From: Bacillus altitudinis 41KF2b
GTDB taxonomy: Bacteria; Bacillota; Bacilli; Bacillales; Bacillaceae
Direction of reading: 5' to 3'
DNA: 36,029 bases
NCBI RefSeq assembly: GCF_000691145.1
Contig: NZ_ASJC01000019.1
Coordinates: 1 to 36,029 of the forward strand
Position 1 is the stretch's first letter; each line of letters opens with the position of its first letter. The notes beneath the pieces are model-generated. The model did not search any database. It had not been told where the DNA came from and saw nothing but the letters and a program-made list of their open reading frames with translations. A program made the translations under genes and the position numbers. Of this stretch, positions 18,251 through 25,764 are shown piece by piece.

Positions 18251-18275
18251 ATGGTAAAAAAGGAGCGATTGAAAC

Positions 18276-19622
18276 ATGGGCAAGTACTTTGGAACTGATG
18301 GTGTAAGGGGTGTGGCTAATAGCGAATTAACGCCAGAGCTCGCATTTAAAATTGGGAGATTTGGCGGCTATGTGCTCACGAAGGATAAAGAACGTCCAAA
18401 GGTACTCGTTGGACGAGACACGCGTGTATCTGGTCATATGTTAGAAGGAGCACTCGTAGCAGGCTTACTTTCAATTGGGGCTGAAGTCATGCGTTTAGGT
18501 GTGATCTCAACACCTGGTGTGTCTTATTTAACGAAGGCAATGGATGCAGAAGCAGGTGTCATGATTTCAGCTTCGCATAACCCAGTTCAAGACAACGGAA
18601 TTAAATTTTTCGGTGGTGATGGTTTTAAACTGTCAGATGAACAGGAAAATGAAATTGAGCAGCTAATGGATCAGCCAGTTGATCAGCTGCCACGTCCGGT
18701 TGGGGCCGATCTTGGAACCGTGAATGACTACTTTGAAGGCGGTCAGAAGTACTTGCAATTCTTGAAGCAGACAGCGGACGAGGATTTCACAGGCATTCAC
18801 GTAGCGCTTGATTGTGCACACGGCGCAACATCTTCTCTTGCGACACATTTATTTGCGGATTTAGATGCAGATGTGTCAACAATGGGAACATCACCAAACG
18901 GATTGAATATCAACGATGGCGTAGGTTCTACTCATCCAGAGGCACTTTCTGCTTTTGTGAAAGAAAAAGGAGCGGATATTGGTCTTGCGTTTGATGGCGA
19001 CGGCGACCGCTTAATTGCAGTCGATGAAAAAGGTGATATTGTAGACGGCGATCAAATTATGTACATATGTGCACGTTATCTAAAGGGTGAAGGCCGATTG
19101 AAGGACGACACGGTCGTGTCAACGGTCATGAGTAACCTTGGATTCTATAAAGCGCTTGAGAAGCAAGGCATTAAGAGCATTCAAACCGCTGTTGGTGACC
19201 GCTATGTGGTCGAGGCGATGAAAAAGGATGGCTATAATGTCGGAGGCGAGCAGTCAGGCCACTTGATTTTCCTTGATTACAATACGACAGGTGATGGTAT
19301 GCTTTCTGCGATCATGCTGGTGAATACACTAAAAGCAACAGGGAAAACATTATCAGAGCTTGCAGCTGAAATGGAGAAATTTCCGCAGCTTCTAGTGAAT
19401 GTAAAGGTATCTGATAAATATAAAGTGGAAGAAAATGAAAAAGTAAAAGCTGTGATCCAAGAGGTTGAAAAAGAGATGAACGGTGACGGACGCATCCTTG
19501 TTCGTCCATCAGGAACAGAACCGCTTGTACGTGTCATGGCAGAGGCGAAAACAAAAGAGCTGTGTGATGAATACGTGGCTCGCATTACGGCTGTTGTCAA
19601 AGAAGAAATGGGTATTGAGTAA
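18276..19622 (+). CDS. glmM: Phosphoglucosamine mutase GlmM
   Basis: The 448-residue enzyme converts glucosamine-6P to glucosamine-1P for UDP-GlcNAc synthesis. The phospho-serine is Ser100 in ISASHNP, the Mg loop DGDGDR is near residue 240, the sugar loop GGEQSGH is near 325 and the phosphate loop RPSGTEP is near 410. All are intact. It follows cdaR by 25 bases and ends the three-gene operon. Confidence 0.97.
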   Translation: MGKYFGTDGVRGVANSELTPELAFKIGRFGGYVLTKDKERPKVLVGRDTRVSGHMLEGALVAGLLSIGAEVMRLGVISTPGVSYLTKAMDAEAGVMISASHNPVQDNGIKFFGGDGFKLSDEQENEIEQLMDQPVDQLPRPVGADLGTVNDYFEGGQKYLQFLKQTADEDFTGIHVALDCAHGATSSLATHLFADLDADVSTMGTSPNGLNINDGVGSTHPEALSAFVKEKGADIGLAFDGDGDRLIAVDEKGDIVDGDQIMYICARYLKGEGRLKDDTVVSTVMSNLGFYKALEKQGIKSIQTAVGDRYVVEAMKKDGYNVGGEQSGHLIFLDYNTTGDGMLSAIMLVNTLKATGKTLSELAAEMEKFPQLLVNVKVSDKYKVEENEKVKAVIQEVEKEMNGDGRILVRPSGTEPLVRVMAEAKTKELCDEYVARITAVVKEEMGIE

Positions 19623-19630
19623 TCGATCAA

Positions 19631-19662
19631 AGCAAATCGCAAAGTAGCGGTTTGCTTTTTTT
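19631..19662 (+). terminator. glmM terminator
   Basis: AGCAAATCGC pairs with GCGGTTTGCT and is followed by a T run. Confidence 0.9.
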
Positions 19663-19836
19663 CGAATAAACGTCATAAGAGGCTGGTCTAGTACGAATGA
19701 TATAAGCGAGGGCAATTTGCTGCTTGCTTTCATACATAAGAGAGCACATCGAAGGTAGAACGTGACAAGCCTCATCGCATATAGTGTAGGGAGGTCTTAC
19801 TTTCTCACATGAAAGGGATCACCCGCTAAATTGTGA
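19663..19836. other. Intergenic region upstream of the glmS promoter
   Basis: There is no gene. GAGGCT near 19680 and AGCCTC near 19768 could pair and enclose about 80 bases, but I cannot support a specific RNA. Confidence 0.35.
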
Positions 19837-19865
19837 TTGACGGAGGTCAGACCTTATAGTACAAT
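19837..19865 (+). promoter_or_regulatory. Sigma-A promoter of glmS
   Basis: TTGACG (19837-19842) and TACAAT (19860-19865) are 17 bases apart. Transcription would start near 19872, about 65 bases before the ribozyme cleavage site. A second TATAAT at 19928-19933 has no acceptable -35. Confidence 0.75.
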
Positions 19866-19937
19866 CATCCTTGTGTTACTGGATTTTTATTCTAGCAGGA
19901 AAGGCAGGGTAGATGTTCAGCCACTCTTATAATTATA

Positions 19938-20120
19938 GCGCCCGAACTAAGCGATCGAACGACAGATGCTTAGTTGACGAGGATGGAGGTTATCGAATTT
20001 TTCGGCGGATGCCTCCCGGCTGATCAAATATAGAGATCACAGCCGTAAGTGTTTCTTTAAAGCAAAGAGGTGACTCTTTGTACAAAGGGAATACACATGA
20101 TCTCCCAAAATAAACATGTA
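19938..20120 (+). ncRNA. glmS ribozyme: glmS ribozyme (glucosamine-6P-activated self-cleaving)
   Basis: The RNA matches the known Bacillus glmS ribozyme. It starts at the cleavage site A|GCGCCCGAACTAAGC, followed by the core GACGAGGATGGAGGTTATCG, TTCGGCGGATGCCTCCCGG, ATCACAGCCGTAAG, and the P4/P4.1 hairpins closing with ACATG...CATGT (20095-20119). When glucosamine-6P binds, the RNA cleaves itself and the 5'-OH transcript is degraded by RNase J1, giving feedback control of glmS. P1 (AAGCGATCGAACGACAGATGCTT) varies, as is normal for that stem loop. Confidence 0.97.
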
Positions 20121-20121
20121 G

Positions 20122-20151
20122 AGAGGGACGAAGAAATGTCCCTTCTATTTT
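20122..20151 (+). other. Hairpin between ribozyme and glmS
   Basis: AGAGGGAC can pair with GTCCCTTCT across an eight-base loop, followed by ATTTT. It looks like a weak terminator or a stabilising hairpin, with a short T tract. I cannot tell whether it terminates. Confidence 0.35.
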
Positions 20152-20198
20152 AGTAGGCTTTCTTTGTCCCTTTCACATGATCGGGAGGAAGAATATTT

Positions 20199-22001
20199 AT
20201 GTGTGGAATCGTAGGTTATATTGGTCAGAATGATGCGAAGGAAATCTTATTAAAAGGTTTAGAGAAGCTTGAGTACCGTGGGTATGACTCAGCAGGTATC
20301 GCTGTGGCAAACGAAGATGGCGTGCATGTGTTCAAAGAAAAAGGACGTATCGCTGAGCTTCGTGAAGTCGTTGATGCAAACGTGGCATCTTCAGCAGGAA
20401 TTGGACATACACGCTGGGCAACACACGGTGTACCAAGCCATCTAAATGCGCATCCGCATCAAAGTGCTTCTGGCCGTTTTACGCTTGTTCATAACGGTGT
20501 CATCGAGAACTATGTACAATTGACACGCGAATATTTACAAGACGTCACACTAAAAAGCGACACAGATACAGAGGTTGTTGTTCAAGTCATCGAACAATTT
20601 GTGAACAGAGGTCTTGATACAGAGGAAGCTTTCCGTCAAACGCTTCTTCAACTAAAAGGCTCTTACGCAATTGCCCTTTTCGATAACGAAAACAAAGAAA
20701 CAATCTATGTGGCGAAAAACAAAAGCCCATTATTGGTTGGTTTCGGCGAAGATTTCAACGTTGTGGCTTCTGACGCAATGGCGATGCTTCAAGTAACAAA
20801 CGAATATGCGGAATTAATGGATAAAGAAATGGTCATTGTTACTAAAGACGAGGTTATTATTAAAAACCTTGACGGTGATATTATGACACGTCCTTCTTAT
20901 ATCGCTGAGCTGGATGCAAGCGACATTGAGAAAGGCACATATCCTCACTACATGTTAAAAGAAACGGATGAACAGCCGCTTGTTATGCGCAAAATCATCC
21001 AAGAATATCAAGACGAAAACGGCAAGTTGTCAGTCGCTGGCGATATCGCAAGCGCAGTAGCAGAAGCAGACCGCATCTATATTGTGGCTTGCGGAACGAG
21101 CTACCATGCTGGACTTGTTGGTAAACAATACATTGAAGACTGGGCGAAAGTACCTGTAGAAGTCCATGTAGCAAGTGAATTCTCTTACAACATGCCGCTT
21201 CTATCGAAAAAACCGTTGTTCATCTTCCTTTCTCAATCTGGGGAGACTGCGGACAGCCGTGCTGTACTTGTTCAAGTCAAAGAACTTGGTCATAAAGCAT
21301 TAACGATCACAAACGTACCAGGATCTACGCTTTCTCGTGAAGCAGACTTCACATTGCTTCTTCATGCAGGACCAGAAATCGCAGTGGCTTCAACAAAAGC
21401 CTACACTGCACAAATCGCTGTTCTTGCGATCCTTGCATCTGTTGCAGCTGAATTAAATGGTCAATCTCTTGACTTTGATCTTGTGAAAGAGCTTGGGATT
21501 GTAGCAAACGCAATGGAAGCCCTTGTCGATCAAAAGGATGAAATGGAACAAATCGCTCGTGATTTCTTCACAGTGACACGTAACGCATTCTTTATCGGAA
21601 GAGGACTTGACTACTATGTGTGCCTTGAAGGTTCACTCAAACTAAAAGAGATCTCTTACATCCAAGCAGAAGGATTTGCTGGCGGAGAACTCAAACACGG
21701 CACGATTGCTTTAATTGAAGAAGGCACACCGGTCATTGCCCTTGCCACGCAAGAGCATGTGAACCTCAGCATTCGCGGTAACGTCAAAGAAGTCGTTGCA
21801 CGCGGCGCAAACCCTTGTGTCATCTCACTAAAAGGCCTAGAAGACGAAGGCGATCGTTTCGTCCTTCCAGCTGTACACCCAGCACTTGCACCACTTGCAT
21901 CTGTTGTTCCATTACAGCTAATCGCTTACTACGCAGCCCTTCACCGCGGGTGTGATGTGGATAAACCACGTAACCTTGCGAAGAGTGTGACGGTGGAGTA
22001 G
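20199..22001 (+). CDS. glmS: Glutamine:fructose-6-phosphate amidotransferase GlmS
   Basis: The 600-residue enzyme makes glucosamine-6P from fructose-6P and glutamine, the first committed step toward cell-wall amino sugars. The class II glutaminase domain (about 1-230) begins with Cys2 (MCGIVGYIG), which becomes the N-terminal nucleophile. Two SIS domains follow (about 280-420 and 450-590), with [18 protein letters not shown] and the C-terminal [13 protein letters not shown]. Its length equals that of B. subtilis GlmS. GGGAGGAAG at 20183-20191 is the ribosome binding site. It is controlled by the ribozyme upstream. Confidence 0.98.
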   Translation: MCGIVGYIGQNDAKEILLKGLEKLEYRGYDSAGIAVANEDGVHVFKEKGRIAELREVVDANVASSAGIGHTRWATHGVPSHLNAHPHQSASGRFTLVHNGVIENYVQLTREYLQDVTLKSDTDTEVVVQVIEQFVNRGLDTEEAFRQTLLQLKGSYAIALFDNENKETIYVAKNKSPLLVGFGEDFNVVASDAMAMLQVTNEYAELMDKEMVIVTKDEVIIKNLDGDIMTRPSYIAELDASDIEKGTYPHYMLKETDEQPLVMRKIIQEYQDENGKLSVAGDIASAVAEADRIYIVACGTSYHAGLVGKQYIEDWAKVPVEVHVASEFSYNMPLLSKKPLFIFLSQSGETADSRAVLVQVKELGHKALTITNVPGSTLSREADFTLLLHAGPEIAVASTKAYTAQIAVLAILASVAAELNGQSLDFDLVKELGIVANAMEALVDQKDEMEQIARDFFTVTRNAFFIGRGLDYYVCLEGSLKLKEISYIQAEGFAGGELKHGTIALIEEGTPVIALATQEHVNLSIRGNVKEVVARGANPCVISLKGLEDEGDRFVLPAVHPALAPLASVVPLQLIAYYAALHRGCDVDKPRNLAKSVTVE

Positions 22002-22024
22002 GTTTTAAATAAAATCGGTTTTTT

Positions 22025-22064
22025 GATACCCCTTTTAGATATAATTGTCTAAAGGGGTATTTTT
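22025..22064 (+). terminator. glmS terminator
   Basis: ATACCCCTTTTAGA pairs with TCTAAAGGGGTAT around a short loop, followed by TTTTTG. This is a long, strong hairpin. Confidence 0.93.
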
Positions 22065-22165
22065 GTGTCAATAGAACTAGCAGTTGAAAGATTTAAGCTG
22101 AACTTTGATTGATAGATACTATTTCCATGTTGCTATTATGATAAATATTCTTAGGGGGAAATATT

Positions 22166-22384
22166 ATTTTTATTCGATACGTAAAAAAAGAAAAATGGGG
22201 AATTGTTTTTTTCTTCATTGGTTATATTGCATTGTTTATCATTTCTTATTGTTTAATTGGTGGTCCTGTCTCAAGTGGAGGACCAATAGGTGTATTCCTT
22301 GGATTTTGTATTGTTCAATTTCTTAAATATAGAGCTTTCAAAAAAGATGAAAGAAATAATAAAGGCATATATCATCGTTTATAA
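22166..22384 (+). CDS. Small membrane protein (about 72 aa), unusual or broken start
   Basis: The frame reads FIRYVKKEKWGIVFFFIGYI and continues with LFIISYCLIGGPVSSGGPIG, then VFLGFCIVQFLKYRAFKKDE. That is two membrane helices with positive flanks, which looks like a real protein. It has no ATG, GTG or TTG in a suitable place. AGGGGG at 22153-22158 is seven bases before ATT 22166, a very rare start codon. Alternatively, an ATG at 22139 in another frame runs into this frame if one A is removed from the seven-A run near 22182-22188, so a frameshift is possible. I give ATT as the formal start. I do not recognise the family. Confidence 0.45.
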   Translation: MFIRYVKKEKWGIVFFFIGYIALFIISYCLIGGPVSSGGPIGVFLGFCIVQFLKYRAFKKDERNNKGIYHRL

Positions 22385-22483
22385 GTTATATTTTTAACAC
22401 ATTATACTAAGTGCATAATGAGAGAGCGTCCCCTTGAGAAAGCGTGACAGTTTAAATATTTAACGAAGAAAGAGAGCAGACAC

Positions 22484-22840
22484 ATGACCAAACATAAAAT
22501 TTACACAATGAGCTTTGCAAAGGTCTATCCTCTCTACATCGCAAAGGCAGAGAGAAAAGGACGAACGAAGGCTGAGGTTGATACGATTATTTGTTGGTTA
22601 ACAGGCTACAGTCCAGAAGAGCTTGAGGAACAGTTGGACAAGCAGATAGACATTGAAACTTTTTTTGCCGAGGCTCCTGAGCTTCATCCTTCCCGCAGTT
22701 TAATCAAAGGAGTCATCTGTGGTGTACGGGTAGAGGACATTGAGGAAGAAACCATGAAAAACATTCGGTATCTAGATAAGCTGATTGATGAGTTAGCCAA
22801 GGGAAAGAAAATGGAAAAGATTTTGCGAGATTCGTCATGA
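22484..22840 (+). CDS. DUF2200 family protein
   Basis: The 118-residue soluble protein matches the DUF2200 pattern: [20 protein letters not shown] at the start, then a helix with [18 protein letters not shown] and the middle motif [22 protein letters not shown]. Family members have about this length and no established function. There is no signal peptide or membrane segment. It is monocistronic, with AAAGAGAG before the ATG and a strong terminator after the stop. Confidence 0.82.
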   Translation: MTKHKIYTMSFAKVYPLYIAKAERKGRTKAEVDTIICWLTGYSPEELEEQLDKQIDIETFFAEAPELHPSRSLIKGVICGVRVEDIEEETMKNIRYLDKLIDELAKGKKMEKILRDSS

Positions 22841-22851
22841 TCATCACAAGC

Positions 22852-22885
22852 AAGCCCAGTGAATAACCTTCACTGGGCTTTTTTA
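22852..22885 (+). terminator. Terminator of the DUF2200 gene
   Basis: AAGCCCAGTGAA pairs perfectly with TTCACTGGGCTT, with a five-base loop and a T run. Confidence 0.95.
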
Positions 22886-22924
22886 TATTTATAGACCATT
22901 CGACCAATAAAAATAAAATCCATT

Positions 22925-22950
22925 TGAACGAATTCTCTCTTCATGTCGTC
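22925..22950 (+). promoter_or_regulatory. ECF sigma-type promoter (SigY-like)
   Basis: TGAACG is followed after 16 bases by CGTC, about 50 bases before the YxlE homologue. This is the form of ECF promoters. As I recall, the B. subtilis sigY operon promoter has TGAACG as its -35, which would fit the yxlE-yxlF-yxlG genes behind it. No ECF sigma gene of this type is adjacent. Confidence 0.6.
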
Positions 22951-23000
22951 AAAAGAAGTAATACCAAAACAAATTGACGTTTGAAAAGGGAGTGGCGTGT

Positions 23001-23192
23001 ATGGATATGAAGATGATTTTACCTCTTATTTTGCTACAAGCGATTTTAATGGTGATTGGTTTGTTTGATTTGTTGAAAAGAGATCCGTCGAGAATCAGGG
23101 GAGAGGTGAAGTGGGTTTGGGCTTTGGTGATTGTGTTTGTGGCGAGTGCCGGTCCTATTGCGTATTTCATTTTTGGTCGTAAACAATCTTAA
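23001..23192 (+). CDS. yxlE: YxlE-like small membrane protein (PLDc_N domain)
   Basis: The 63-residue protein has two membrane helices (about 4-20 and 44-60) joined by LFDLLKRDPSRIRGEVKWVW, the typical PLDc_N (phospholipase D nuclease N-terminal) motif. B. subtilis YxlE has the same length, domain and neighbours and takes part in negative control of SigY. The start is ATG 23001, with GGGAG at 22988-22992; a TTG at 22974 lacks a ribosome binding site. It is the first gene of a three-gene operon with an ABC transporter. Confidence 0.75.
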   Translation: MDMKMILPLILLQAILMVIGLFDLLKRDPSRIRGEVKWVWALVIVFVASAGPIAYFIFGRKQS

Positions 23193-23210
23193 AAAAGGGG
23201 AGGGATTCGC

Positions 23211-24128
23211 TTGAATATGTTGGAGTGTTACGGGCTGACGAAATCGTATGGACGGCATGAAGTGTTAAAAGATGTCTCGTTTTCTGTTGGGGAGGTTGGA
23301 TGTGTTGGCTTTTTAGGAGCCAATGGAGCGGGGAAGACAACGACGATCCGGATTTTGACGGGGCTTGCTCGTCCTACGTCTGGCGTTGTGAAGGTGGCAG
23401 GTTTTGATGTCACAAAGGACATGGATCAAATCAGTCAGGTGATGGGGTACTGTCCTCAGCATCCTGCATTTTATCAAGATATGACGGGGCAGGAGTGGAT
23501 GCATTGGGTTGGCGGGTTATTTCATTTAGAGAAAAACATCATTCGTTCCAAAACAGAGGAGCTGTTGAAGCTTTGCCGTGTGTATGAGGCGAAGGATCGC
23601 GTTATTGGCAGCTATAGTGGAGGCATGAAGCAGAGGCTTGCTATTGCACAGGCGCTGATCAATAGACCGAAGGTTCTGATCTTGGATGAACCTGTGTCTG
23701 CACTTGATCCCATGGGGAGAAAAGACATCCTGACTTTGATTGAGCGTCTAAAGCATGAGATGCTGATCTTTATGTCGACCCATATTTTAGATGACATTGA
23801 ACGTGTGGCTGATCATATTATCATGATCAACAGCGGCAAAATTGAAATGTCCTCTTCGATGAAACAGATCAAAGAAGACTATATCCAGCCAATGATTGAA
23901 TTTCAATTAGAACAACAGAATACGAAACTAGTGGCTTTGTTAAAGGAGCGGGATTGGGTGGAGGAATGTATTGAGACAGGAGACACTTATCAGGTGCGAG
24001 TCAAAGATCAACATACGGCATTGAAGGAGCTGCCGGGTCTCATCACTGAAACTGGCGGTGTTCTTCTCCAATATCGACTATCTAAGCTAACGCTTGAAGA
24101 TATTTTCATGAAGGTTGTGACGGCATGA
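23211..24128 (+). CDS. yxlF: ABC transporter ATP-binding protein, YxlF-like
   Basis: The 305-residue protein has a full nucleotide-binding domain: Walker A GANGAGKTT near residue 39, signature YSGGMKQRLAIAQ near 135 and Walker B VLILDEPVSALD near 155. A C-terminal extension of about 85 residues follows, as in NatA/YxlF-type exporter ATPases. The start is TTG 23211 with GGGGAGGG six bases upstream; ATG two codons later is an alternative. It overlaps the permease gene by four bases (ATGA). The substrate is unknown. Confidence 0.82.
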   Translation: MNMLECYGLTKSYGRHEVLKDVSFSVGEVGCVGFLGANGAGKTTTIRILTGLARPTSGVVKVAGFDVTKDMDQISQVMGYCPQHPAFYQDMTGQEWMHWVGGLFHLEKNIIRSKTEELLKLCRVYEAKDRVIGSYSGGMKQRLAIAQALINRPKVLILDEPVSALDPMGRKDILTLIERLKHEMLIFMSTHILDDIERVADHIIMINSGKIEMSSSMKQIKEDYIQPMIEFQLEQQNTKLVALLKERDWVEECIETGDTYQVRVKDQHTALKELPGLITETGGVLLQYRLSKLTLEDIFMKVVTA

Positions 24129-24889
24129 TGATGTTGAAAAAGGAATTTAGGGAGTTATTCACTAGTTATAAAATCTTATTTGTGCCGATCATTTTTACGA
24201 TTTTAATGATTACACAGCCTATTACGCTCAAAATGCTGCCGGACCTTTTATCGAAATCCGCTAATTTACCTGAAGGGTCTACATTTTATATACCAGAGCC
24301 TAGTGCTGGAGAGGCTTTAGCTAGTGCATTGAGTAAATTTGATTCACTCGGCGTGTTTATCCTCATTATGATCGTGATGGGGACGATTGCTGGAGAGCGT
24401 GCCTCTGGGGTGACGGCGATGATTATGGTGAAACCGATCAGTCGAATGAGTTATTATGCCTCAAAAATATATGCCTATGCCTGTTTAACTTTGTTTAGTT
24501 TGGTAGTGGCGGTTCTAGCTTCCGTTTATTATGTAGACATTCAATTTGGGCATGTGGCTTGGGGCGATGTGTTAAAAGGAACGTTTTTGTATTATCCAAA
24601 CTTACTGCTTATTGTAGTATCGACCATTTGTGCATCGGCGTTCTTTAAGCGCTCAGTGACTGCGGGCGGCGTTTCCCTTTTGATCAATCTCATCCTGTTT
24701 ACCGTTCCTTCGTTTTATGAGAATACATTAGGGAAGTTTGCACCTAAAGGCGTCACAAGTGCGGCTGAGGAGATGATTCATAGAGGGACTTATTCAGATC
24801 AGGCACTCACAAGCTTTCTAGGTGTATCGGTATTGATTGGTTTCTTTTTTCTCATCGGATGGTTTCTTTTTAGAAAACAGGAATTATAG
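24125..24889 (+). CDS. yxlG: ABC transporter permease, YxlG-like (ABC-2 type)
   Basis: The 254-residue protein has six hydrophobic segments and a large loop after the first (about 40-75), the ABC-2/NosY-type exporter layout. The GERASGVTAMIMVKPISRMSYYASK segment after helix 2 is typical for this family. It pairs with the ATPase upstream through an ATGA overlap. Order and sizes match B. subtilis yxlE-yxlF-yxlG. Confidence 0.8.
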   Translation: MMMLKKEFRELFTSYKILFVPIIFTILMITQPITLKMLPDLLSKSANLPEGSTFYIPEPSAGEALASALSKFDSLGVFILIMIVMGTIAGERASGVTAMIMVKPISRMSYYASKIYAYACLTLFSLVVAVLASVYYVDIQFGHVAWGDVLKGTFLYYPNLLLIVVSTICASAFFKRSVTAGGVSLLINLILFTVPSFYENTLGKFAPKGVTSAAEEMIHRGTYSDQALTSFLGVSVLIGFFFLIGWFLFRKQEL

Positions 24890-24898
24890 CATGATGTA

Positions 24899-24930
24899 CC
24901 CTTTGGATATGAAAATCTAAAGGATTTTTT
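24899..24930 (+). terminator. Terminator of the yxlEFG-like operon
   Basis: CCTTTGGAT pairs with ATCTAAAGG around ATGAAA and is followed by six T. Confidence 0.8.
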
Positions 24931-24985
24931 ATGTATTTAGTAAGTAAAAAATAAGACATAAATACATATTATCATGATTTGGATG

Positions 24986-25013
24986 TTGAAATAATATATA
25001 CTTAGTATATAAT
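24986..25013 (+). promoter_or_regulatory. Sigma-A promoter of the ABC-PadR operon
   Basis: TTGAAA (24986-24991) and TATAAT (25008-25013) are 16 bases apart, about 30 bases before the ATPase start. Confidence 0.75.
24995..25011. promoter_or_regulatory. Palindromic operator, candidate PadR site
   Basis: TATATACT-T-AGTATATA is a perfect inverted repeat with 8-bp arms. It lies between -35 and -10 and covers part of the -10. Binding there should block RNA polymerase. The operon ends with a PadR-family repressor gene, and AT-rich palindromes of this kind are common for that family. Confidence 0.65.
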
Positions 25014-25044
25014 TACTCCGTAAAGGGATGGGAGGAGTTTGCAG

Positions 25045-25764
25045 ATGATTCAGATCGAGAATGTGAAGAAGGAATTCTTTCAAGGCCAGGAGCGGACTGA
25101 GGTGCTGAGGGGCGTTGATTTGACGGTAGAAGAAGGGGAGTTTGTAGCGGTGATGGGACCGAGTGGTTCTGGAAAAAGTACATTACTTCAGCTGTTAGGC
25201 GGGCTTGATCTGCCTACTGATGGAGAGATTTTGATAGATGAGCATCAGTTGAGTGAGATGAATGAGAAAGAGAGAACGATTTTTCGCCGAAAACAGATAG
25301 GGTTTGTGTTTCAAAATTATCAGTTGCTACCTACATTAACTGTCGAAGAAAATGTGGCGTTTCCGCTGCATGCAGATGGACGTTTAACAAAGGAGAATCA
25401 ACAGACGGTTGTAGAGCTGTTAGAGGCTGTTGGTTTGAATGGACTTGGACGGAAACGGGCTAGTTTGCTGAGCGGCGGGCAGCAGCAGCGTGTAGCGATT
25501 GCAAGAGCTCTAGTCAATCAGCCGTCAGTGTTGTTAGCAGATGAGCCGACGGGGAACTTGGACCGGCATAGAGCGGAGGATATTTTGGCGTTAATGTGCA
25601 AGTTCAATCGAGAAAGCAAGCAGACGATTATCATGGTGACGCATGATATTTTCGCAGCAGGATTTGCGGATCGAATCATCCTTTTTAAAGACGGTGTTAT
25701 TGATCAAGTGATCTCTAGAAAGGATGATGATTATGCTCAGTATGTGGCGAATTTCATGGCGTAA
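25045..25764 (+). CDS. ABC transporter ATP-binding protein (MacB/LolD type)
   Basis: The 239-residue nucleotide-binding protein shows Walker A GPSGSGKST near residue 38, Q-loop FVFQNYQLLPTLTVEENV, signature LSGGQQQRVAIARAL near 142 and Walker B VLLADEPTGNLD near 160. This set is typical for ATPases that partner FtsX/MacB permeases in peptide resistance or lipoprotein handling. GGGAGGAG seven bases before ATG 25045 fixes the start; the in-frame TTG at 25039 is too close to it. The 3' end overlaps the permease gene. Confidence 0.93.
   Translation: MIQIENVKKEFFQGQERTEVLRGVDLTVEEGEFVAVMGPSGSGKSTLLQLLGGLDLPTDGEILIDEHQLSEMNEKERTIFRRKQIGFVFQNYQLLPTLTVEENVAFPLHADGRLTKENQQTVVELLEAVGLNGLGRKRASLLSGGQQQRVAIARALVNQPSVLLADEPTGNLDRHRAEDILALMCKFNRESKQTIIMVTHDIFAAGFADRIILFKDGVIDQVISRKDDDYAQYVANFMA

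Noticed and set aside
22105..22326. 73-codon plus-strand frame after glmS
   Set aside because: Its Cys/Trp-rich translation (CFFLHWLYCIVYHF) looks like an out-of-frame reading. The overlapping frame ending at 22384 gives a far more natural membrane protein.
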